Assembly: GCA_963723165.1 (NCBI GenBank) | Contig: CAVRPP010000004.1 | Span: 38,951-102,950 of the forward strand | Direction: 5' to 3' | DNA length: 64,000 bases | Source of the DNA: UBA4744 sp963723165 | GTDB lineage: Bacteria; Actinomycetota; Acidimicrobiia; Spongiisociales; UBA4744 | Shown: positions 9,030 to 18,598 of the stretch, piece after piece | How positions within the stretch are numbered: the stretch's first letter is position 1 | Layout of the letters: every line of letters begins with the position of its first letter | Translations under genes and position numbers: made by a program | Notes under the pieces: generated by a model | Databases searched by the model: none | What the model was told of the DNA's origin: nothing | The model's input: only the letters and a program-made list of their open reading frames with translations

Positions 9030-9902
9030 ATGCGAATCGGCTTACTCGAAATCCAGACCGACCTCTCGCCCGCCGGGTGGGTCGCGGACGTGATCCATCC
9101 ACTCGGACAGGATGTGGGTTCGCTCGTACCGGAAGGTTTCGAGGCATACGCCCGGATCTTTCATCCGGCCGAATACGTCGTCCCGGGGACAGAGCGACCG
9201 GTTCGATGGGCGGAGATCGCCGCGACTAACGGCAGGCGAGTGCATCCCGAGATGCAGTTTCCGCACCTGACGGGTCGGTGGCCCCATCGCGATAGCTCAA
9301 AGGGTGATCCACTGTGGAACTGCGAGCCCGACGAGGGTTGCCTGCCGCGTGATCACTCCGCAGCCCTGGCGGCGGTCCTCGCCCCCTTCACAACGACTCC
9401 GGATCCGTGCTGGTTCTGCGTGTGGGACGGCTTCGGAGGATCGAAGCTCCCCTACGCGCAGAAACACAAGATGCAGCTGCCCCAACGGACCTATCACTTG
9501 TTGAAGGGACCGATCGAAGGGATCAACGAGACGTTTCACCAGCCCGCGCAGTCGGAGCATACGCGAAGCTCCCAGCAGCTTCGCCGGCGCTGGTTTCGCT
9601 ATCGGCCGGTCGGCCCGCCCGAGCGAGGTTGGCGGGGAATCGATCCCGTTGCGCCGCCCTCCGGGACCCCCACGAGCGAGTTTTGGCAGTCTGCCAATCT
9701 GTGGTGGCCGGACGATCGGGCCTGGTTCGTGGCAACAGAGATCGATCTCATGTCGACCTACGTCGGAGGGTCTCGAGAGTGTATCGATGCGCTGCTCGCC
9801 GCCCCGAAACTGGAAGTACTAGAAGCGCAAATCGGCGACGGGATCGGCTACGAGAGCGACCGGATCAACCCGCCGCCTGATGAACCGATCACTAGTAATT
9901 GA
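9030..9902 (+). CDS. Hypothetical protein, 290 aa
   Basis: No family I can name with confidence. It has no signal peptide or membrane segment. Trp-rich motifs stand out: WFCVWDGFG, SANLWWPDDRAWFVATEIDL and STYVGGS, followed by a short C-terminal helix. The codon use and the ATG at 9030 with GGAG upstream support a real gene. The WWPDDRAWFVATEIDLxSTYVGG stretch looks like that of a conserved actinobacterial hypothetical family. Cytoplasmic; function unknown. Confidence 0.75.
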   Translation: MRIGLLEIQTDLSPAGWVADVIHPLGQDVGSLVPEGFEAYARIFHPAEYVVPGTERPVRWAEIAATNGRRVHPEMQFPHLTGRWPHRDSSKGDPLWNCEPDEGCLPRDHSAALAAVLAPFTTTPDPCWFCVWDGFGGSKLPYAQKHKMQLPQRTYHLLKGPIEGINETFHQPAQSEHTRSSQQLRRRWFRYRPVGPPERGWRGIDPVAPPSGTPTSEFWQSANLWWPDDRAWFVATEIDLMSTYVGGSRECIDALLAAPKLEVLEAQIGDGIGYESDRINPPPDEPITSN

Positions 9903-9949
9903 CCAACAGAAGGGTAGGGCGAGCCGGCGCCGGGAGAGGGAAGTTGCTC

Positions 9950-11992
9950 CTACAGATCGGGCAGTTCGATGGCGTAGTTGATGGGAACGGTTGACCCGCC
10001 TGAACCGACCGTAACCGGAACCACCACCCGGGCCTGGTCGATGAGGCAGATGCTCTCCTGTTCCGACTCGCAGTAGACGATGTAGAGATCGCCGGTGATC
10101 GAACCGCTCCCGGCGTTGAAGTTCACCGGGATATTCAGTGGGAACGAGGGGTTCACGATCGAACCCGTTGCGTCTGGCGCCAGATCGGCTACCCCGCCAT
10201 CCACCTTCCACTCGAATCGTGAAGGGGCGAGCGGGTTGACCTTGTAGCCCCTTGGCATGGAGACTTCGAGCACCAGGTTGCCGGCACCGGGTGCCACTTC
10301 GATGGGATCGAGGGTGATGGTCGTTCCCCGGAAATCATCCTCTCCCGCGTCGATCACGTAGCGTTCCAAACCCTTGAGCACCAGCGTGGTCGTTTCCCCG
10401 GTCGCCTTGTCGACCACCCGGACCGAATGGTTGTTGGTATCTGCGACATAGAGCTTGCCGTTGGCGGCGTCGATGCCTCCCGGCTCGTAGAACAGCGGGT
10501 CGGATCCGTCTCGCCAGCCCTGGCCACCGGCAAGCGTTGTGACCTCGCCGGTGGCGGGATCGATACGTTTGATCTTCGAGTTGTAGGTGTCGGCGATCCA
10601 GACGTAACCCCCATCGACAACCACACCAAGCGGGTGCTGCAACCGTACGGCAGTGCCGAGACCGTCCAGGTCCCCGAACGTGAAGAGGTCCTGGTCGCTG
10701 CCGGCCAGCACATCGACTTTCCGATCGTCGCCTGCAACATCGGCCCAGCGAATCGAGCTGCTCTCCGAGTCGGCGAAGTAGAGCCGCCCTGATCCGTCGA
10801 GCGCAAGGCCGCTCGGTTGGGCCAGCTCGGCATCGGCTAGTGGACCGTTGGTGGTGCTCTCCCTGGTGTTGCCGGCGTACGGTCCCGCCGTGCCCGCTTC
10901 GAGATCGACCACCCAGATCTGGTGGTAGCCGGCCATCGCCACGTACAGGGCGTCGCCGTCCAGGGTGACATCCCAGGGCGAGTTGAGACCGGTAGAAACG
11001 GCGGGACCGCCCGCAGGCGGGAAGGTTCCTTTCTGACCGGTTCCCGCGAGGGTTGAAACCTGCCCGGTGAGGAAATCGACCATGCGAATCAGGTGGTTTT
11101 CAGTATCGGCGATATACAACTTCGACCCGTCGTCGCTAAGGGCGAGGCCCTGGGGTTGATTGAACGTGGCGGTACGCAAGAAACCGTCTGCGCTTCCCTG
11201 GCTCCCACTGCCGACGATCTCGATCACCTCACCGTTATCCAGCCCTGCCACGATGATCCGATGGTGATTGGTATCGGCAACGAACAGCCGGTTTCGTTCG
11301 GGATCGGCCAGTACCTTGCCGGGGAAAGACAGAGCCGTCTCCGGGAGGCCTTCTCTTTCGAGTTTGATATCGAGCGCCGTACGATCGATCGTGCCATCGA
11401 ATTCCACGACCAGTGAGTCCAGCACCGGCTTGAAGAGCTCGTATACCCCTTCACCGCTGTGAGCACCAACAACGTTGCCGGCCGGATCGACGATGGCCAG
11501 CGTCGGCCAGGCCTGGGCTCCCCACGTCCGCCACACTTCGAAGTCGGAGTCGTTGATCACCGGATGTTCGAGCCCGTAGCGGAGGATGATCTGTCGAATG
11601 TTGTCGGTATCGCCCTCGTTGTCGAATTTGGCCGAATGCACGCCAATCACGACGAGTTCGTCGGCGAACTCCGCTTCCAGTCGTTTGAGGTCGGGAATGA
11701 CATGGATGCAGTTGATGCAGCCGTACGTCCAGAAATCGAGGATGACGATCTTGCCGCGCAGTTGCTCCAGGGCCAGGGGACGGTCGGTATTCAGCCAATC
11801 CAGCCCGGGCGGGAACTCGGGAGCGGGTGTGCTGCCGGCATACGACTGCGTACTTGGGTCGGGAGTAGCGTCCGGTGCCGTGGAGGACGGGACTGAGCCG
11901 GCCGTCTCAACCGTGGCATCCGGTGTGGTACATGCCGTCGCCACAACGACCAGGGCCACCAAGAGCGTCACGAAGTAGCCGGTTTGTCTCAT
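9950..11992 (-). CDS. NHLRC2-like lipoprotein: thioredoxin domain plus NHL propeller
   Basis: A 680-aa exported protein. ATG 11992 starts a lipoprotein signal (LLVALVVVATAC, Cys lipobox), so it is probably anchored outside the cytoplasmic membrane. Residues of about 65-215 form a thioredoxin/TlpA-like domain with a CINC redox motif (YGCINCIHVIPDL). Then come NHL beta-propeller repeats, for example NRLFVADTNHHRIIV, KLYIADTENHLIRMVD and YVWIADTYNSKIKRID, and a C-terminal beta-rich domain of about 110 residues. This order is that of NHLRC2 proteins, which occur in animals and many bacteria. A role in extracytoplasmic thiol chemistry is inferred. Confidence 0.85.
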   Translation of the reverse strand: MRQTGYFVTLLVALVVVATACTTPDATVETAGSVPSSTAPDATPDPSTQSYAGSTPAPEFPPGLDWLNTDRPLALEQLRGKIVILDFWTYGCINCIHVIPDLKRLEAEFADELVVIGVHSAKFDNEGDTDNIRQIILRYGLEHPVINDSDFEVWRTWGAQAWPTLAIVDPAGNVVGAHSGEGVYELFKPVLDSLVVEFDGTIDRTALDIKLEREGLPETALSFPGKVLADPERNRLFVADTNHHRIIVAGLDNGEVIEIVGSGSQGSADGFLRTATFNQPQGLALSDDGSKLYIADTENHLIRMVDFLTGQVSTLAGTGQKGTFPPAGGPAVSTGLNSPWDVTLDGDALYVAMAGYHQIWVVDLEAGTAGPYAGNTRESTTNGPLADAELAQPSGLALDGSGRLYFADSESSSIRWADVAGDDRKVDVLAGSDQDLFTFGDLDGLGTAVRLQHPLGVVVDGGYVWIADTYNSKIKRIDPATGEVTTLAGGQGWRDGSDPLFYEPGGIDAANGKLYVADTNNHSVRVVDKATGETTTLVLKGLERYVIDAGEDDFRGTTITLDPIEVAPGAGNLVLEVSMPRGYKVNPLAPSRFEWKVDGGVADLAPDATGSIVNPSFPLNIPVNFNAGSGSITGDLYIVYCESEQESICLIDQARVVVPVTVGSGGSTVPINYAIELPDL

Positions 11993-12117
11993 AATCGGCA
12001 TAGCTTGCCAGGTTCCCGGGGGTAGGACCCCAATCGATGAATAGTTCATCAATTCGTAAGCGAGCTCACAGACCGGCTAGCAGGGAGACGAGCACCGATG
12101 CAACCCTCGAAGCGTCG

Positions 12118-13570
12118 TCAGACCGGCAGCTGGGATTGCTCAGCGCAGAGCGCTTCTATCTCGTCAACCGATGAGGGAACGCCGGCCGTCAGGTTCTCGT
12201 GCCCGCCGGCCGTGATCAGAATGTCATCCTCGATCCTGATCCCCAACCCGCCGAATTCAGCGGGGATGGGATGGTCAATAGCCCCGGCGTTCTCCTTTTC
12301 CTCCGCCTCCAGTTTCTTGGCTGCATCGGTTCCCAGCCGGTAGCGGCGTTCCATCCATTCGTCGTGATCGTATTCGAGAAGCGAAAAGGACGCCGTTCTC
12401 CGCTCCGGGTCAACATAGATGCCGGGCTCAATAGTGAAAGCCATGGAGGGCTCGAGGGGTCGGGGGGTGCGGTCTGGGTTCATAGAGGTCCCGGCGTCGT
12501 GAACGTCCATCCCAAGCCAATGGCCGGTGCCGTGCATGAAGAACTCCCGGTAGTGGTGCATGGCGAGCGATTCCTCGAGGCTGCGGGGTAGGAGCCCGAG
12601 CTCAATGAGACCTTCCGTGAGTACCCGTTTGGCGGTTTCGTGCAGCGCTTTCATGGACCCACCGGGGACGGCCTCTTGGATCGACGCCTCTTGGGCCGCC
12701 AGCACGACCTCGTAGAGGGCCCGCTGAGGGCCGGTGAAGACCCCATCGACGGGGAACGTCCTGGTTATGTCGGACGAGTGGTAGCCATACTCGGCGGCAG
12801 CATCGATGAGCAGCAGGTCTCCCGTCTCCATCCGCCGGATGTTCTCTACGTAGTGGAGAACGCAGGCATTCGGACCGGAAGCAACGATGGATCCGTATCC
12901 GACCCGGGCCGCTCCCTTGACTCGAAACACGTATTCGAGTGCCGCCTGCACCTGGTACTCGTACAGACCCGGCCGGGCGAAGCGCATGGCCTCGAGATGC
13001 CCTTCCACCGATATCTCGCATGCCCGCCGGAGATTCTCGATCTCAGCCGCGGATTTCCGCAGGCGCAGGTCACCCAGAATGGCTCGCGGATCGCCAATCG
13101 AGTCGGGGACGGGGCGGCCGTCCCGCGCACGGAAGCGGCGGGCCTGGCCGAGAACCGCATTGATCATGCCGTCGTGAGTTGAGTTGCCGAAGGTGTAGAA
13201 CAAGGCCGGGCGCCCTACGAAGTACTCGCGCAGTTTTCCGGCAAGCTCGGACAGGGGATAGGCGGCGTCGGCCCCGTAGTCCGCGACCGCTCCGTCGACA
13301 CCCGCCCTGTAGCCGTTCCAGATCTCCATTTCCCGGTCGCGCGGGCCGCACGAACAGGACGTAACGCTCTTCATCGTGGTTCGGGTTGAAGACCGCCACT
13401 GCATCCGGTTCGTCGAACCCGGTCAAGAAGAAGAAATCGCTGTCCTGTCGAAAGTCGTGATCAACGTCATCGTTGCGAACCTGCAAACCGGCGGCAGGAA
13501 TCACGGCAATGCCGTCACCTACGGCGTCCGCAAACTGCCGGCGGCGGGCCTGAAGAGCTACGTGGTCCAT
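12118..13570 (-). CDS. pepP: Xaa-Pro aminopeptidase (apparent frameshift)
   Basis: An M24B metallopeptidase that removes an N-terminal residue before proline. Metal ligands are visible: LLIDAAAEYGYHSSDITRTFP (two Asp), FMHGTGHWLGMDVHD (His), FTIEPGIY and GIRIEDDILIT (two Glu). The N-terminal domain (starting MDHVALQARRRQFADAVGDG) is in one frame from 13570 and ends sensibly at YVLFVRP. The rest continues in another frame at RDREMEIWNGYRAG. Removing one base from the GGG at 13343-13345 joins both parts into about 483 aa. I annotate one gene; a genuine pseudogene is possible, but sequencing error is likelier. Confidence 0.8.
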
Positions 13571-13683
13571 GGGCAGCAGCGTAGCGGCCCGGCTTCATCC
13601 ACTCTCCACGCGACGCCGCTGCAACGCTTCATGTGCCCCGTGAGGATGGGCTCTGAAATTGGCCTCGGATCACCGCCGGACCC

Positions 13684-15210
13684 TCAGGAACAAGCCCCAG
13701 AGGCCACCGCCATCAGGTCGGGCTCGGCGTCGCTGAAGGCCCGATCGGCACCGACCCGGCTCCAGTTAGTACCCCGCCAGTCGGTTCCGGCCGGCTCAGA
13801 CCCGTCGTTACCGACGCGGAGTAATAGCCCGGCCAGTTCTGACCGGGTCGCGCAGGGTTGGATCTGGTCGAGCGTGGCAATCAGAGCGGGGACTGCGTCC
13901 GGACCGAGATCCACCAGGTAGGCCAGATCAAGATCTGGCACGTTGGTGGCAGCCCCTCGCTCCACGTTCGTGCGGACAATGATTCCGGCCGGATTGGCGA
14001 TGGTCAACCCGGCCAGCACCACAAGAGCAGAAACGAAAGCACCAAGGGCAAACGTCGCCCGGCGCCCCCGCAACACGGTGAGAACCAGCCAGCCGAGCAC
14101 CACAAAGACCCACCCCATGAATACGGTCGTGTAGAGACGCAGTTCGGTCAACCCAAAAACCTCCGTGTACAGCCGCATTCGTTGGAGAGCACTGACCAGA
14201 ATCACCAAGGTCAGGGCAACCAATCCTCCGTGGAGCAGATCAACGGTGCGGGCGCGCCTCCGGCCCTTCTGGACCATCCAGTCCAAAGCCAAGACCAACC
14301 CAACGACGAGCGTGCCGACGACAACCAGTTCAAAGAAGCCCCGTCTGGCGTACTCGGCGTAGGTCAAGCCGACCCGGATCAGAGTGTCCCGTCCACCGAA
14401 GAAATACGCCGATTGAACAATGACAAACGCCAGAAACAAGCCGTTGAGCAGTACGAGCACGGTGGAGGCTTCGACTGAGCCGAGGATGCGTTTCGCAAGC
14501 AGGTTGGGAGACCCATGGTGTGAGACGAATGCGTACCGTGTGGCACCAATCGCCAGCCAGGCGACAAGAAGCACAGCGATCACATGTCCGGTGATCGACG
14601 CGAGATCGATGTCAATCGAGAGCACCGAGTCCAGGTAGTCCTCGAACACCGGATCGGCCGAAGCAAACAAGGCGGCAAAGAGACCAAGAATGGGAACGGC
14701 CAGGAGCCCTCCAATGAGAACCCGGCCGACCCGGACCATCTTTGCCTGCTTTGTCCACCGGCCACCCAAGTCAACGGAAAAGAACCCGAAAGGTTGGAAC
14801 AGCCAACCGCCCAGGGTGGCAAAACCCGACCAGACATATCCGGTAATCGTCCACCGCAGCAGGCCGCTGCTCTTGAGAAGGCGGAACGTCAGGCCCAGGA
14901 GCAGTAGAGCCGTCACTGTATTGAGGAACACCAGACCTGGAGCGCTGCGAAGCGAAATGAGGACAGACCAGAAACCAAGAGCCGCAGCCAGTACGAACGA
15001 TTCCCGCGTCGTCTTGAGTCCAAAGAACGTGCGTCCAAGCAGTACCCCGGAGGCCACCAGCAATCCAACCGTGGACGCGCCGAACCCGACCGGGTGGCGC
15101 AGGATCAAGACGTCGACGGCCACACCGGCCACGGCCGCCACAACCAGCAACACCCACGGGTGCGATACGAGAGGCTGGGTGCCGTCTTCCGTTTCCTGGA
15201 CCGCCGTCAC
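13684..15210 (-). CDS. Polytopic membrane protein, DUF4153/DUF4173-like
   Basis: A 508-aa protein with roughly ten to twelve hydrophobic helices and a C-terminal soluble part of about 85 residues. The stretch YAEYARRGFFELVVVGTL is the diagnostic segment of the DUF4153/DUF4173 family (family knowledge; no biochemical role established). Other pieces include AALFASADPVFEDYL between helices. Downstream of the EEP-family gene on the same strand, with a hairpin between them. Confidence 0.72.
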   Translation of the reverse strand: MTAVQETEDGTQPLVSHPWVLLVVAAVAGVAVDVLILRHPVGFGASTVGLLVASGVLLGRTFFGLKTTRESFVLAAALGFWSVLISLRSAPGLVFLNTVTALLLLGLTFRLLKSSGLLRWTITGYVWSGFATLGGWLFQPFGFFSVDLGGRWTKQAKMVRVGRVLIGGLLAVPILGLFAALFASADPVFEDYLDSVLSIDIDLASITGHVIAVLLVAWLAIGATRYAFVSHHGSPNLLAKRILGSVEASTVLVLLNGLFLAFVIVQSAYFFGGRDTLIRVGLTYAEYARRGFFELVVVGTLVVGLVLALDWMVQKGRRRARTVDLLHGGLVALTLVILVSALQRMRLYTEVFGLTELRLYTTVFMGWVFVVLGWLVLTVLRGRRATFALGAFVSALVVLAGLTIANPAGIIVRTNVERGAATNVPDLDLAYLVDLGPDAVPALIATLDQIQPCATRSELAGLLLRVGNDGSEPAGTDWRGTNWSRVGADRAFSDAEPDLMAVASGACS

Positions 15211-15243
15211 GAACTCACTCCCGGATCGCTCGGGGACACAACG

Positions 15244-15277
15244 CTGCCCGTCCCGGGCAGGGTTCCCGGGACGGCAG
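15244..15277 (-). terminator. Strong hairpin between EEP-family gene and DUF4153-like gene
   Basis: CTGCCCGTCCCGGG at 15244-15257 pairs with CCCGGGACGGCAG at 15265-15277, leaving one bulged C and a 7-nt loop. It lies 31 nt after the stop of the minus-strand gene that ends at 15309. No U-tract, as is common in high-GC actinobacteria. Confidence 0.5.
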
Positions 15278-15308
15278 GCACCACAGCCAATCTGGACGGA
15301 CTCGCCGG

Positions 15309-16274
15309 CTAGCCGGTGGCCCTGCCAACTTCGACGAAGAGCGCCAAATGATCGGAACCGAGGCTCTCTCCCAGATAACGATCAACCGTCGTCAACTCGC
15401 GACTGTGCACAAGATGATCGATAGGAATGCTCAACAGTGGGTAGCCGGCCGGCCACGACGCCTGCACGCCGAATCCCCGTTGAGAATTGACCAAACTCGC
15501 TTCGCCCGTGACCAGCGAGAAACCCCGCGACCAGGTCGATGCGTTGAAGTCCCCGGTCACGACCACCGGGACCTCCTGCCGGGCAGCCCACTCCCCGACT
15601 AGCCGCAACTGCTCATCCCGCGCCGCCGCCCGAACCCTGCTGACAGGAGACAGTGGATGAGTCCCAAGCACTCTGATCTCCTGCCCGTCCAGTTCGGTGA
15701 TCACTTCGATCGACCATTGGCCAAAGTCGCCGAGCGGAACCACGTTGGCCACCATGTCGTCCCCCACCAGAGCCAGGGTTCCGAACACAGAACCGGGCTC
15801 CCGAGCACTGACGGTCGTGTAGGGAAGATCGGATCTACTCAGAGCGTCCTCCCAGTCGGTCGAAGACTCGTGGAGGAAGATGATGTCTGCCCCACTGGAA
15901 TCCAGGTATTCGAGCACGGAGGCCCGGTCCGGGTTGGACGCCGTCACGTTGAAGCTCAGGATCTTGATGGTCCCCGAATCATCCGCCGGTGCCGGTTGCC
16001 ACAGGTATAGAGGAACCACCAGCATCAGGTTGGCGACGAGAGCCGCCGACACCAGAATGGCCGTCCGTCTCCACCCCACGGCGGCAAGCGCAGCTCCCGT
16101 CCCGACCAAGAGCACTGCGTACTGGACCCGGAAATGGGAGGCTAGATCGAATCCCCACCACAGGCGTCCCAGGAACCCGGCCACTGTCAGGCAGAGCACC
16201 ACGAAAGCGATCAACGCCGCGAGCCCTCCTATGAAGATGGAACCTGTGGAAAGCGATCGTTGTTTCTGCGCCAT
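15309..16274 (-). CDS. Membrane-anchored endonuclease/exonuclease/phosphatase family protein
   Basis: A 321-aa protein. The first 95 residues contain three hydrophobic helices (for example GGLAALIAFVVLCLTVAGFL). The rest is an EEP fold: ILSFNVTASN, DIIFLHESS, VPVVVTGDFNAS and the terminal GSDHLALFVEV hold the metal and catalytic residues (Asn, Glu, Asp/Asn, Asp/His). Proteins of this layout are sometimes named VanJ-like. The catalytic domain should face the cell exterior. Its substrate, a phosphodiester or phosphomonoester lipid perhaps, is unknown. Confidence 0.82.
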   Translation of the reverse strand: MAQKQRSLSTGSIFIGGLAALIAFVVLCLTVAGFLGRLWWGFDLASHFRVQYAVLLVGTGAALAAVGWRRTAILVSAALVANLMLVVPLYLWQPAPADDSGTIKILSFNVTASNPDRASVLEYLDSSGADIIFLHESSTDWEDALSRSDLPYTTVSAREPGSVFGTLALVGDDMVANVVPLGDFGQWSIEVITELDGQEIRVLGTHPLSPVSRVRAAARDEQLRLVGEWAARQEVPVVVTGDFNASTWSRGFSLVTGEASLVNSQRGFGVQASWPAGYPLLSIPIDHLVHSRELTTVDRYLGESLGSDHLALFVEVGRATG

Positions 16275-16388
16275 GGGGCCATCGAATGGTAGATGGGCTC
16301 CGGTCGGATCCGATCGGGGAAATCAGAAGATGGTATCTAAAGGACCGCATCAGCTACTTTGGTGCTTTGCTCTGGAGAAAGGTTCAGG

Positions 16389-17105
16389 ATGACGACCCCG
16401 CATATCGATGCCGCTGCCGGTGATTTCGCCGAGGCGGTGCTCCTGCCAGGAGATCCACTCCGTGCTCAGCACATTGCGGACAACTTCCTCGACGATGCTC
16501 GTCGGGTGACCGGCGTCCGCAACATGCTCGGGTTCACCGGCACCTACAAGAGCTTGCCGGTTTCCGTTATGGGCACGGGCATGGGCATTCCATCGGCATC
16601 GATTTACTTCACCGAACTCGTGAAGGAGTACGGGGTCCAGCGACTCGTTCGGGTCGGTTCCTGCGGGGGTCTGGGCTCGAAGGTCAAGATTCGCGACATC
16701 ATTCTCGCCATCGGCGCTTCAACGGACTCGGGCGTCAACCGGGCCCGCTACGGCGGTTTCGATTTTGCCGCGACGGCGGACTTTGGCCTGTTGAAAGCAA
16801 CCCACGAGGCAGCCGCCGCAGCAGGCATCCAGGCACAGGTAGGCAATGTTCATTCGGCCGACCTCTTCTACAACCCCAACAAAGAGGCCTTCGAGACCAT
16901 GGCCGGGATGGGCGTCCTGGCAGTTGAAATGGAAGCAGCCGGACTCTACGGCGTAGCCGCCGAGACAGGCGCCAGGGCTCTGGCCGTTCTCACGGTCAGC
17001 GACCACATCACGACCGGCGAGTCCACCTCGTCCGCCGAACGGGAAAACACCTTCGACGACATGGTGCGGATCGCCCTCGAGGGACTGCTCATCGACCGCT
17101 TGTAG
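16389..17105 (+). CDS. deoD: Purine nucleoside phosphorylase, DeoD type
   Basis: Phosphorolysis of purine (deoxy)nucleosides for salvage. Motifs of the hexameric NP-I family are visible: LLPGDPLRAQHIADNFL, MGTGMGIPSASIY, RVGSCGGLG (phosphate site), AVEMEAAGLYGVA (ribose/base site Met-Glu) and LTVSDHITTGE (catalytic Asp). Length 238 aa from ATG 16389 equals the family norm; AAAGG precedes it. It stands as a single gene, divergent from the EEP-family gene. Confidence 0.93.
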   Translation: MTTPHIDAAAGDFAEAVLLPGDPLRAQHIADNFLDDARRVTGVRNMLGFTGTYKSLPVSVMGTGMGIPSASIYFTELVKEYGVQRLVRVGSCGGLGSKVKIRDIILAIGASTDSGVNRARYGGFDFAATADFGLLKATHEAAAAAGIQAQVGNVHSADLFYNPNKEAFETMAGMGVLAVEMEAAGLYGVAAETGARALAVLTVSDHITTGESTSSAERENTFDDMVRIALEGLLIDRL

Positions 17106-17136
17106 GCGCCAATCGCACCGCCACTACAGTCGGTCC

Positions 17137-18462
17137 ATGCTCGATATCCAGTTCGCCCGTAGCGGCGACGTTCACGTGGCCTATCACGTTGTCGGCGACG
17201 GTCCGATCGACATCGTCTACGTACAGGGCGCCTGGTCGCATCTCGAAGTCCAATGGGAGTTGCCCGCCTACCGGCGATTCTGTGAGCTGTTGGGTGAGTT
17301 TGCCCGCCTGATCCTCTTCGACAAGAGCGGCATGGGAATGTCGGATCGGGTTCCCGGAGCGACACCACTCGACGTTCGCATGGATGACATTCGGGCGGTG
17401 ATGGACGCCACCGGAAGCGATTCCGCCACGCTGATCGGTGCCTCGGAAGGGGGTCCGTTGTCCATGCTGTTCGCAGCCGCCCACCCCGAACGGACCCGAT
17501 CGCTCATTCTCATGGGTGCCGAGGTTCGAGAACGCCGGGATGCCGACTGGCCCTGGGGTGAGGCCACCAAAGAGGAGTTCGAGGCATCGATGACGCTCCT
17601 CCCGGAGCGGTGGGGCAAACCCGGCCGCTTCATCGAGTTTCTTGCTCCCAGCCAGGAGAGCACACCCTGGATGGTCGATTGGTCGGCGCGCCTGCAGCGG
17701 AATGCAAACACTCCGAGCAGCGCCGAAGCCTTCATACGGATGGCCTTTGACATCGACGTTCGCGATATCGTTTCAACGATTCGGGTGCCGACGCTGGTGC
17801 TCCACTCGGAAGGAGACCGCGTCTGCCACGTGGAGAATGGCCGCTATCTGGCGCGCCGGATCCCAGACGCTCACTACGTTGAATTGCCCGGAGCAGATCA
17901 TGTGCCGTGGTTCGAGCCCGACCGGGCGATCGGGGAGATCCGGGAGTTCCTGACGGGCCATCGAGTGTCGCCGGCACCCGATCGAGTGCTGGCCACGGTG
18001 CTGTTCACGGACATCGTCGATTCGACGGATCGAGCTGCCTCGCTAGGAGACAAGGCCTGGCGGGATTTGCTCGAGGCACACAACACGGTCGTCCGCAGTC
18101 AGTTGTCGCGCTTTCGGGGCGTGGAGGTCGGCACCGCCGGGGACGGCTTCCTTGCAACGTTTGACGGACCGGCCAGAGCCATCCGTTGTGCAAGCGAAAT
18201 CGGGCGATTGGTGAAGGACCACGGTCTCGAGGTAAGAGCCGGAGTCCATACCGGCGAGGTAGAACGCGTCGGCGACGACGTCGCCGGTATTGCCGTTCAT
18301 ATCGGAGCCCGCATCGCCGGCCTGGCGGGACCAGGAGAAGTGCTGGTCTCCGGCACGGTGAAGGACCTCGTGGCCGGATCGGGTCTGAATTTCACGGACC
18401 GCGGTACCCACGAGCTGCGTGGCGTTCCCGGCGAGTGGCGGGTTTTCGCCGCCGCCGATTGA
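17137..18462 (+). CDS. Alpha/beta hydrolase fused to class III cyclase-homology domain
   Basis: A 441-aa two-domain protein. Residues 1-270 form an alpha/beta hydrolase with nucleophile elbow GASEGG and a late His in GADHVPWF. Residues 285-440 are a nucleotide-cyclase homology domain starting TVLFTDIVDSTDRAA. The second metal Asp is in GTAGDGFLATFDG, and the dimer-arm region reads AVHIGARIAGLAGPGEVLV. The Lys that normally selects the purine (K-x-x-G-D) is Gly here, and the usual transition-state Asn (N-x-x-x-R) is His. This fusion type is known in mycobacteria and relatives. Whether it makes cAMP or only senses is open. Confidence 0.87.
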   Translation: MLDIQFARSGDVHVAYHVVGDGPIDIVYVQGAWSHLEVQWELPAYRRFCELLGEFARLILFDKSGMGMSDRVPGATPLDVRMDDIRAVMDATGSDSATLIGASEGGPLSMLFAAAHPERTRSLILMGAEVRERRDADWPWGEATKEEFEASMTLLPERWGKPGRFIEFLAPSQESTPWMVDWSARLQRNANTPSSAEAFIRMAFDIDVRDIVSTIRVPTLVLHSEGDRVCHVENGRYLARRIPDAHYVELPGADHVPWFEPDRAIGEIREFLTGHRVSPAPDRVLATVLFTDIVDSTDRAASLGDKAWRDLLEAHNTVVRSQLSRFRGVEVGTAGDGFLATFDGPARAIRCASEIGRLVKDHGLEVRAGVHTGEVERVGDDVAGIAVHIGARIAGLAGPGEVLVSGTVKDLVAGSGLNFTDRGTHELRGVPGEWRVFAAAD

Positions 18463-18598
18463 CCCTCACTCAAACTCAGATCTGATCCAGAATCGACGTG
18501 CGTTCGGATGCGAACCCTCCCCCACAAACCTGGTAGGCGAAGTGCACATCACCGCTCTTCGGGTGTCGGGAGTCATCCGAGATCCACGGATCCAGTAT

